Origin: JBNJGB01 sp051747385
GTDB taxonomy: Bacteria; Myxococcota_A; UBA9042; PHBI01; JACKFB01
DNA length: 64,000 nucleotides
Reading direction: 5' to 3'
NCBI GenBank assembly: GCA_051747385.1
Contig: JBNJGB010000010.1
Span: 132,156 to 196,155 of the forward strand
Shown here: positions 45,865 to 53,013 of the stretch, piece after piece
Position numbering within the stretch: position 1 is the first letter of the stretch
How the letters are laid out: each line of letters opens with the position of its first letter
Position numbers and translations under genes: made by a program
Notes under the pieces: generated by a model
The model's database searches: none
What the model saw: the letters and a program-made list of their open reading frames with translations, nothing else
Told to the model about the DNA's origin: nothing

Positions 45865-48204
45865 TCAGCGCCGTGACCGGAGGACCTTCACCGCGTTGCC
45901 GTTCTTCAGCATCACGCGCAGCCCCCGGAACCGAGGGAGATAGCGGACCGGGGGCTCGCGCTTGATCTTCCCCGAGGCCGGCTCCAGGACCACGTCCCGC
46001 TTCACGAGGTCGTAGGTGGCGGTGAACGTCATGGAGCCCAGGTCCACCGTGCGCGGATAGTCCCGATCCAGCTTGTCGCGCTCCGCGGGATCGAGGTCGT
46101 CGGGCAGCAGGTCGTCCGGCGTGAGGAGGGCGAGGTCCTCGCCGCTCTCCACGCCCACCTCCTCCAGGCGGGCCAGGACCCAGTCCTCCAGCGACGGCAC
46201 CGGGTCCAGGTGGTTGAGCCGCGCGTGGAGCGCCCGGGCCTCCAGGCGTTCCCGGGCCGGCTCCAGGGTCTCCTTGAAGGTGGTCCCGCGGAGGAAGAGG
46301 TCGCGGATGGCCTCCCGGGCGAGCGCGCCGGTCGGCACCTCCTCGCGGGTGGCCAGGACCCGCCGGGCGTGGACCCGCTCGATGCGCGCCACGACCACGC
46401 CGCCCTGCACCTCCATGGCGGCGAGCCGATCCCGCCCCAGGCCGGCGTCGACCATCTCGCTCGGGCGCAGCGGGATGGCGCAGGTGGCCAGGATCCGCGT
46501 GTCGCGAGCCCCGAGCCCGAGGGCCCGCGAGTCCAGGACGGCGATGGCGCTCGGGGCGTCCTCGCCCTGCTCCTCGACGGCGCTCTCCCGGGCGAGCTCG
46601 ATCTCGGTGCCGCCGTTGGACCAGCCGACGCGCTTCTTCCGGCGCCGGGCCACGTGGGCGCACCTCGGGTCCGCCGCCAGCGCGATGCGGGCGAGGGCCT
46701 CCCGGTCCACGTCGCCGTCCCCCTCGGTGGTCGGCGGCAGGTGCCAGCCCTTGCGGAGCCGCTTCGAGATGCGCCGCGCCTCCTCCAGCGCCCACGGGTT
46801 CAGGCCGTGCTCCCGGGGCTTCCCGAAGCGCACGGCACGGACGAGCGCGGTGGCGTCGCAGCCGCAGCGGCGCAGATCCTCCTCGACCCGGGGCCGGAAG
46901 ATGGGACGCCCCACGGCCAGGGCCGACACGAGGTCCACCACCGCGGGGAGGTGCGGCGTGTCCTCGGCCTCCACGAGGAGCCGGCCCTGGTGGACGTCCA
47001 GGGGCAGGCCGAAGACCTTCCGGCCCCGCTCCGTGAGGCGATCCTCCGCGTCCAGCGCGCCCAGCGCCCGGAGCTCTCCTCGGGCGTGCTCCACGGCGTG
47101 GTCCTTCGGCGGGTCCACGAAGTCCAGGTCCGGCACGCGCTCGCCCGCGGCGGCCGCGGCCAGGAGCAGCGGGACCAGGGACTCCCGGTGCACCTCCGGC
47201 GGCGTGGACTCCTCCAGCCGGGCCGACTCGTCCCAGAGGCGAACGCAGACGCCCGGCCCGGTCCGCCCCGCCCGGCCGGCACGCTGCACGGCGCTGTCCA
47301 TGGCGACGGGCGTCCGGACCAGAAAGCCGCGGCCCTGGTGATAGCGCGTGCGCCGCACGAGGCCCGAGTCCACCACCACGCCCACGCCGGGCACCGTCAC
47401 GGACGTCTCGGCCACGTTGGTGGAGAGGATGACCTTCCGCCTTCGGCTCGTCCCGAAGGCCCGGGCCTGCTCGTTCAGCGCCAGGCCGCCGTGGAGCTCC
47501 ACGACGTCCAGATCCGGCTCGCCGCGCAGGGCCTGCGCGCAGTCCGCGATCTCGCCCTTGCCCGGCAGGAAGACGAGCACGTCGCCCGGGTCGTCGGAGG
47601 CCCGGACCGCACGCCTCACCCGCTCGTCCAGATCCTTCGCGTCCGGGAGCAGGACCCCGTCGGCCCGGTGCCGGACGTCGACGGGATGCAGGCGACCCTC
47701 GCCCTCCAGGTGCACGCCGTCCAGGTAGTCCGCCACCCGCTCGCCCTGGAGCGTCGCGGACATGACGACGAGGCCCCGGCCCCACCGCTTCTTCAGCAGC
47801 GCCAGGATGAGGTCCGTGTCCAGGCGGCGCTCGTGGAACTCGTCGAGGATGACCGTGGCGTAGCCGTCCAGGCCTCCCTCCCCGCCGAGCATGTTCAGGA
47901 CGATGCCCGGCGTCGCGAACAGGAGCCGCGTCGCCTTCGAGGCCCGGTGCTCGCTCCGCACCCGGTAGCCCACCTCGGCGCCCAGGTCGTGCCCCTCGAC
48001 CTCGGCGACCCGCGACGCCAGGGCCCGGCACGCCACACGCCGGGGCTCCACGACAAGCACCGGCCCGCGCTCGGCGCACCACACCGGCACCCGCGTCGAC
48101 TTGCCCGACCCGGTCGGGGCGGACACGACCACGGGCCCGCGCTCGACCTGCTCGTCGAACGCGTCCCGGAGGGCCTCGATGGGGAGGTGGGTCGGCGCAA
48201 CCAT
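45865..48204 (-). CDS. hrpB: ATP-dependent helicase, HrpB type (DEAH/RHA family)
   Basis: 779 residues, close to the usual ~800 for HrpB. Motif I SAPTGSGKSTRVPVW, Ia VVEPRRVACRALA, II DEFHERRLDTDL (DEFH is the normal HrpB form), III MSATLQGE, IV VLVFLPGKGEI, V STNVAETSVTVPGVGVVVDS and VI QRAGRAGRTGPG are all present. The helicase-associated and HrpB C-terminal domains follow (LDFVDPPKDHAVEHARGELR, then LPRFRGLRVMLKNGNAVKVL at the end). Its RNA substrate in bacteria is not settled. Confidence 0.93.
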   Translation of the reverse strand: MVAPTHLPIEALRDAFDEQVERGPVVVSAPTGSGKSTRVPVWCAERGPVLVVEPRRVACRALASRVAEVEGHDLGAEVGYRVRSEHRASKATRLLFATPGIVLNMLGGEGGLDGYATVILDEFHERRLDTDLILALLKKRWGRGLVVMSATLQGERVADYLDGVHLEGEGRLHPVDVRHRADGVLLPDAKDLDERVRRAVRASDDPGDVLVFLPGKGEIADCAQALRGEPDLDVVELHGGLALNEQARAFGTSRRRKVILSTNVAETSVTVPGVGVVVDSGLVRRTRYHQGRGFLVRTPVAMDSAVQRAGRAGRTGPGVCVRLWDESARLEESTPPEVHRESLVPLLLAAAAAGERVPDLDFVDPPKDHAVEHARGELRALGALDAEDRLTERGRKVFGLPLDVHQGRLLVEAEDTPHLPAVVDLVSALAVGRPIFRPRVEEDLRRCGCDATALVRAVRFGKPREHGLNPWALEEARRISKRLRKGWHLPPTTEGDGDVDREALARIALAADPRCAHVARRRKKRVGWSNGGTEIELARESAVEEQGEDAPSAIAVLDSRALGLGARDTRILATCAIPLRPSEMVDAGLGRDRLAAMEVQGGVVVARIERVHARRVLATREEVPTGALAREAIRDLFLRGTTFKETLEPARERLEARALHARLNHLDPVPSLEDWVLARLEEVGVESGEDLALLTPDDLLPDDLDPAERDKLDRDYPRTVDLGSMTFTATYDLVKRDVVLEPASGKIKREPPVRYLPRFRGLRVMLKNGNAVKVLRSRR

Positions 48205-48351
48205 CGGCGGAGAGGATGGGCACGACCGGCCCGAGGATCAATGCGCGGACGGCGTGCCCGGCCGACGGCCCCCGGAGGGGCGCCGCGGTGACCCCCCCGT
48301 GCTAGGCTCGTCCTCGGTTTCCGTCGCCGGGTCGGGGCGGGAGGTGCTTCG
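48205..48351. promoter_or_regulatory. Divergent region between hrpB and the sulfotransferase gene
   Basis: 147 bp. TAGGCT at 48303-48308 is identical to the predicted -10 of pdhA, but there is no matching -35 17 bp upstream. Confidence 0.35.
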
Positions 48352-49296
48352 ATGAGCGGTCGGGTGAACCTGTTGGTGGGCGGCGCGCCCCACGCCGGGT
48401 CTACGCTGCTGTGCTACCTGCTGGACCGGCACCCCGGCGTGGTGGCCGTGAGCCAGTTGGAGTGGCTGGACCTGCTCGCCGCCGGGCGTGACATCGGACC
48501 GTGCACCTGCGGCGAGCCCATCCTCGAGTGCCCCTTCTGGGTCGAGGTGCTGGAGGATCACCTGGCCGGGCGCTGGCGGCGCGGACAGCCGCTGCCTCGC
48601 CTGGACCTGGGACCGCTGGCCGACCCCGCTCCACCGTCCCTGGCGGCCCTCCGCGTCGGCACGGCGTCGCTGATGCTCCCGCGCCGCGGCTTCCTGCTCG
48701 CGACCCGCGTCGCCCCGGAGCCCGCCCGACTGCGGCGCCAGGCCGCCAACACCCTGTCGCTGTACGCGTCCATCCGGCGCGTGTCCGGGGCGCGCGTGGT
48801 CGTGGACACGTCGAAGAACCCGCGCCGCATGAAGGCCGTCCGGCACCTGGACCCGGCGGCCTTCCGCGCGCTCCACCTCGTCCGGGACGGCCGCGGGCAC
48901 ACCTGGTCGTACATGCGCCGCGAAGGCATGTCCGCTCGGCGGGCGGCGTTCATCTGGGAGCGGAACAACCGCCTCCACGAGGCCCTGTTCGGCCGCGCGC
49001 CGGGCCGCCGCCACCTCCGCGTGCGCTACGAGGACCTGTGCCGCCGCCCCGGCCGGGAGGCCGCCCGCATCCTGGGCCTCGCCGGGCGCTCGCCGGCTCC
49101 GGGGATCCTCGGGGAGCCCTCGCTGGACAAGACCTCGGCCCACCTCGTGTCGGGCAACCCCATGCGGTACGACCGCGGGGCGACGACCATCGATCTGGAC
49201 GAGGCGTGGCGGGGCCACCTCCGCGGCGACGACCTCGAGGCCTTCGAGCGCGTCGCCGGGAGGCGGAACCGCCGCTACGGGTATCCTCGCGAGTAG
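48352..49296 (+). CDS. PAPS-dependent sulfotransferase
   Basis: 314 residues; the ATG follows GGGAGG. The 5'-phosphosulfate loop is LLVGGAPHAGSTLLCYLLDR, and the 3'-phosphate motif is RVVVDTSKNPRRMKAVRHL, continuing LHLVRDGRGHTWSYM with the conserved Arg-Asp. The family transfers sulfate from PAPS to carbohydrates, proteins or small molecules. A CTCGEPILECPFW segment with three cysteines is inserted near residue 45 and resembles other bacterial sulfotransferases with this insertion. The acceptor is unknown. Confidence 0.88.
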   Translation: MSGRVNLLVGGAPHAGSTLLCYLLDRHPGVVAVSQLEWLDLLAAGRDIGPCTCGEPILECPFWVEVLEDHLAGRWRRGQPLPRLDLGPLADPAPPSLAALRVGTASLMLPRRGFLLATRVAPEPARLRRQAANTLSLYASIRRVSGARVVVDTSKNPRRMKAVRHLDPAAFRALHLVRDGRGHTWSYMRREGMSARRAAFIWERNNRLHEALFGRAPGRRHLRVRYEDLCRRPGREAARILGLAGRSPAPGILGEPSLDKTSAHLVSGNPMRYDRGATTIDLDEAWRGHLRGDDLEAFERVAGRRNRRYGYPRE

Positions 49297-49552
49297 GGGC
49301 CAGCTGCGTGCACGCACCGCCGGTGGAGCCGCCGTGGCCGCCTCCGCCGATCCGCTCCTGGCGCAGACCACCCCGAGCTGCTCGGCGTCAACGGCTACGT
49401 CGTCGAGCAGGAGGGCAGCTTCTCGATCGAGTTCGGCCAGGACGGCGCCTGCAGCGGGGGCGGCTATTGCTGCGCGTCGCCGGTGGAGGACGCCCGCGCC
49501 GCCCGTCCGGACGACAACCTCGCCTACCTGCCGCGGTTCCGACCCTCGCCGG
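49297..49552. pseudogene. Intergenic region with a fragment of a Cys-containing protein
   Basis: From about 49367 to 49470 a frame reads DHPELLGVNGYVVEQEGSFS, then FGQDGACSGGGYCCASP, with the look of a real protein piece (varied residues, paired cysteines). There is no start or ribosome binding site and the frame loses character afterwards. It may be debris of an extracellular protein gene. Confidence 0.4.
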
Positions 49553-51280
49553 TCAGTCGGCGCCCGGCGCCCCCGCCCTCAGCCACCGGGTCAGGAGGCG
49601 GAGCTCCTCGGGAGTCAGGTCGGGATAGGCGGGCATGTCGCGCTCCCGGTGCTCCTCGAGGAGCGAGCCGCCGAAGTAGGCGGGGTGGTCGGCGGCCAGG
49701 ACGAGGCCCCGGACCCACTCGAAGCCCAGGTAGCCGTCCAGGTCGGGTCCGAAGGCGTCGTACTCCCAGTCGTCGTCCCCCGGCCCGTCCTTCGGGTCGT
49801 TGTGGCAGTCCCGGCAGTCGTGGGAGAGGAAGACCTCGCGGCCCTCCGGCACCAGCTCGGGGTGCGGGGGCGTGCCGCCGCCCAGGCTCGTGAGCCAGGA
49901 GACGAGGGCCGTGCGCTCCTGCTCGTCGCCCTCGAAGGGGGGCATGGCCTCCTCCATGACCGTCCCGCCGAAGAGGTCGTCTGCGTCCGGGTCCTGCAGG
50001 AAGCGGTGCAGCCGCTCCGGGGTGCCGTAGCCGGCCAGGAGCGGGCCCTCCACGTCGTCCGGGTCCTCGGTGTGGCACGACGCGCAGCCTTCCTCCTCGA
50101 AGATCCGGAAGGCCTCGTACCAGACCACGTGGCCGTCCGCATCGATGCCGCCCTCCCCGGCCCAGCGGCGCGCGCGCTCGGCGTGGACCCGAGCCTCGGC
50201 GCGGCTCTCCTGGAACGCCTCGTTCCCCGCGTCCTCGACCTTCGCCGTGACCGTCAGGGCCCCGGCGCCCAGGAGGAGGCCGAACAGCGGCACGGCCACA
50301 CGCAGCGACGGTCCTCCCCGCGGACTCCGGTCCAGCCACGGGACGGCGACCAGGAACGCCAGGGCCAGCCCGGGGGCGACCACGGTCCCGATCAGGACGA
50401 GCGGCCCCTCGAAGTACTTGAGGAGCTGGTAGAGGAACAGGAAGTACCACTCCGGGCGCGCCTCGTAGCCTCCCGCCGGGTCCGCCGGGGCCTCGAGGCC
50501 GGCGCCGACGCCCACCGCGAGGGCCACGAGCAGGCCCAGCACCACGCCGGAGACGACCACGTCGCGGAGCATCTGGAACGGCCAGAAGGGCTGGGTCGCG
50601 CGATCCAGGGACTCCGGGTCGCGTCGCGGGCTCGGCGTCACGCCGTAGCGGCGGAACAGGGCCACGTGGCCGACGACCAGGAGGGTCAGGGCGCCGGGCA
50701 GGATGAAGACGTGGAGGGCGTAGAATCGGGTGAGCGTCAGGTTCCCGTACGCGGCGCCTCCCTGGAGGACCTCCTGGAGCGGGACGCCGCCGGGGACGCC
50801 GCCCATGATGCGGGTCGCCACCTGGGTCGCCCAGTAGCCCTTCTGGTCCCAGGGCAGGAGGTAGCCCGTCAGGCCGAAGGCCAGGATCAGGAGGAGCAGC
50901 ACCACGCCGCTCACCCAGTTGGCCTCCCGGGGTTTCCTCCAGGCGCCGTGAAGGAACACCTGGGTCATGTGGAGGATCGCCAGGACGATCATCGCCGACG
51001 AGCCGAAGTGGTGGAGGCCGCGGACGAGCCAGCCCAGGGTCATGCGCTCCTGGATGTACCAGACGCTGCCCCACGCGTCGGTCACCGACGGGCTGTAGGC
51101 GCTGGCGAGCGCGACGCCCGTGAGGGCCTGGAGCACGAACGTGAACAGCAGGGCGCTGCCGAAGACGTAGGACACCCGCGCGCCCCCCTTCACGGGTTCG
51201 TCCGCGGCGGCCCGCACCATGGCGCGGTAGCCGGTGCGGCGGTCGAGGGCGTCCGCGAAGGCTCGGAGCCGTCCGCTCAT
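49553..51280 (-). CDS. Cytochrome b fused to a di-haem cytochrome c region
   Basis: 575 residues; the ATG follows GAGGAGG. Residues 1-370 are a full cytochrome b: haem ligands in LHHFGSSAMIVLAILHM (helix B) and YALHVFILPGALTLLVVGHV (helix D), the quinol-site motif PEWY in ARPEWYFLFLYQLLKYF, and about nine TM helices. After the last helix comes a periplasmic extension with two CXXCH sites, GCASCH near residue 398 and DCRDCH near 488, plus Met residues (EEAMPPFEGDE, RDMPAYPDLTPEE) as likely axial ligands. It acts with the upstream Rieske protein as a quinol:cytochrome c oxidoreductase. Fusion replaces a separate cytochrome c1. Confidence 0.93.
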   Translation of the reverse strand: MSGRLRAFADALDRRTGYRAMVRAAADEPVKGGARVSYVFGSALLFTFVLQALTGVALASAYSPSVTDAWGSVWYIQERMTLGWLVRGLHHFGSSAMIVLAILHMTQVFLHGAWRKPREANWVSGVVLLLLILAFGLTGYLLPWDQKGYWATQVATRIMGGVPGGVPLQEVLQGGAAYGNLTLTRFYALHVFILPGALTLLVVGHVALFRRYGVTPSPRRDPESLDRATQPFWPFQMLRDVVVSGVVLGLLVALAVGVGAGLEAPADPAGGYEARPEWYFLFLYQLLKYFEGPLVLIGTVVAPGLALAFLVAVPWLDRSPRGGPSLRVAVPLFGLLLGAGALTVTAKVEDAGNEAFQESRAEARVHAERARRWAGEGGIDADGHVVWYEAFRIFEEEGCASCHTEDPDDVEGPLLAGYGTPERLHRFLQDPDADDLFGGTVMEEAMPPFEGDEQERTALVSWLTSLGGGTPPHPELVPEGREVFLSHDCRDCHNDPKDGPGDDDWEYDAFGPDLDGYLGFEWVRGLVLAADHPAYFGGSLLEEHRERDMPAYPDLTPEELRLLTRWLRAGAPGAD

Positions 51281-51293
51281 GTGCGCGGCCTCC

Positions 51294-51884
51294 TCAGGAT
51301 CGAACGATGGGGATGCGCTCCTCGGTGCCGGTCTCGTAGCGGACCCAGCGGACCTCCAGGCGGCCGCCCCGGACGCGCCACTCCAGCGGGTCGAGGCCCC
51401 GGGGCGCCGGGTTCGGCTCGCCGCCGGGCCTGGCCACGAGGGAGCCGTCGACCTGGAAGGCGCTCCGGTGGCAGGGGCAGCGATAGCGTCCCGCCTCGTC
51501 CAGGAACTTCACGGAGCAGCCCAGGTGCGGGCACACCCCGGAGAACACGCGGAACTCGTCCTCGCCGAGGCGCTGGACGAAGACGGGACCGATGGGAGTG
51601 TTCGGCCTCGCGAGCCAGGCGTCGCGCCGATCCTCCGCCAGCACCACCTGCACGGGATCCCCGCCTGCCGGGAAGCGGGCGGCGGACGCGACGGCGGTCC
51701 ACGCGGCCTCCTCGTCGACCGCGCGGGCGCTCCTCCGGCGGCGCAGGAGTGGATCCAGGGCGATCCCGAGCGGACCGGCCAGGGCGGCCCCTCCGACGAG
51801 GGCTCCGAGGGCGCCGGTCAGCCAGGCGAGCACGCGTCTGCGGCCCGGAGCAGGCTCCGGCGTCTGGGCGTCCGAGTCGTTCAT
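51294..51884 (-). CDS. Rieske iron-sulfur protein of the cytochrome bc module
   Basis: 196 residues. The N-terminus has a basic RRR followed by a TM helix (VLAWLTGALGALVGGAALAG), likely a Tat-type signal anchor. The 2Fe-2S ligands are in VCPHLGCSVKF and YRCPCHRSAF, giving the C-x-H and C-x-x-H pairs and the two disulfide cysteines. It is transcribed before the cytochrome b-c gene with a 13-nt gap. No strong ribosome binding site precedes the ATG. It passes electrons from quinol to the c haems. Confidence 0.93.
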   Translation of the reverse strand: MNDSDAQTPEPAPGRRRVLAWLTGALGALVGGAALAGPLGIALDPLLRRRRSARAVDEEAAWTAVASAARFPAGGDPVQVVLAEDRRDAWLARPNTPIGPVFVQRLGEDEFRVFSGVCPHLGCSVKFLDEAGRYRCPCHRSAFQVDGSLVARPGGEPNPAPRGLDPLEWRVRGGRLEVRWVRYETGTEERIPIVRS

Positions 51885-51995
51885 GATTGAAGCGATTGTG
51901 GAGGCGCCCTCGGGGAGGTGTAAAGAGGGCAGCGACGACCTCGACACCTTCACTGGGGGCGTGCAACCATCGCCGCACGGCGACGGAGGTGCGGC

Positions 51996-52931
51996 TTGGA
52001 CGTTCGATTCGTGGGCAACAGCGGCCTGAAGGTCTCGGAGATCGCCATCGGAGGCTGGCTCACCTTCGGGGCCAGCGTCGACGGGCACACGGCCGCCGAC
52101 ATCCTCGATCGCGCCGTCGACGGCGGCGTGAACTACGTCGATCTGGCAGACGTCTACGCCCGAGGCGAGGCCGAGCGGGTGGTGGGCGAGTGGCTGAAGG
52201 CGCGCACGCGTCACCACCTGGTCCTGGCCAGCAAGGCCTTCTGGCCCATGAGCGAGGACCCCAACGACCGCGGGCTGAGCCGCAAGCACGTGATGGAGAG
52301 CGTGGAGGGTTCGCTGCGTCGGCTGGGCACGGACTACCTGGACCTCTACTACTGCCACCGCTACGACCCGGACACGCCCCTCGAGGAGACGGTCCGGGCC
52401 ATGGACGACCTGGTGCGCCAGGGGAAGATCCTCTACTGGGGCACGAGCGTCTGGAGCGCCGATCAGCTCGCGGAGGCCCACCGTATCTGCGAGGCCAGCG
52501 GCTACCACCGCCCCGTGGTCGAGCAGCCGCGCTACAACCTCCTGGACCGGCACGTCGAGGAGGGCATCCTCGACGCCGCCCGGGGGCTCGGCATGGGGGT
52601 CGCGGTCTGGAGCCCGCTGGCGGGAGGCGTGCTCACCGGCAAGTACGACGACGGCGTCCCGGAGGACAGCCGCGGCGGCCGCTCGGACTGGCTGGACGAT
52701 GTCCTGACGGAGCGCAACCTGGAGCGCACCCGGCGCCTGAGCGCCATGGCGGAGGAGCGCGGCGTGCGCCCCGAGCACCTGGCCCTGGCCTGGGTCCTCG
52801 ACCACCCCGAGATCACCTGCACCATCACCGGGGCGACCCGCATGGCCCAGGTGGAGTCCAACCTCCGGGCCGCGGAGGTCTCCCTGGACGCGGAGACCCG
52901 CCGAGCGCTGGACGACCTGTTCGCCCCGTGA
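51996..52931 (+). CDS. Aldo/keto reductase
   Basis: 311 residues from a TTG whose GGAGGT is five nt upstream, which decides the start. The (beta/alpha)8 family tetrad is visible: Asp and Tyr in DLADVYARGEAE, Lys in LVLASKAFW and His in YYCHRYDPDT. The NADPH-binding end is TCTITGATRMAQVESNLRA. The sequence resembles the potassium-channel-beta-subunit-like group of NADPH-dependent reductases. The natural substrate is unknown. Confidence 0.9.
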   Translation: MDVRFVGNSGLKVSEIAIGGWLTFGASVDGHTAADILDRAVDGGVNYVDLADVYARGEAERVVGEWLKARTRHHLVLASKAFWPMSEDPNDRGLSRKHVMESVEGSLRRLGTDYLDLYYCHRYDPDTPLEETVRAMDDLVRQGKILYWGTSVWSADQLAEAHRICEASGYHRPVVEQPRYNLLDRHVEEGILDAARGLGMGVAVWSPLAGGVLTGKYDDGVPEDSRGGRSDWLDDVLTERNLERTRRLSAMAEERGVRPEHLALAWVLDHPEITCTITGATRMAQVESNLRAAEVSLDAETRRALDDLFAP

Positions 52932-52935
52932 GTTT

Positions 52936-52949
52936 CCCCCGGGAGGGGG
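52936..52949. terminator. Small hairpin after the aldo/keto reductase gene
   Basis: CCCCC-GGGA-GGGGG starts 5 nt after the stop codon. Short stem with no T-run. Confidence 0.35.
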
Positions 52950-53013
52950 CGCCTTCCTCGCCTCCGGCGGCCCGCCGCGGCATCCTCCTCCGGGGCAGGC
53001 CACCGAGGGTTCC

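Noticed and set aside
47830..47850. DEFH instead of DEAH in the helicase as a missing catalytic residue
   Set aside because: DEFH is the normal motif II of HrpB-type helicases.
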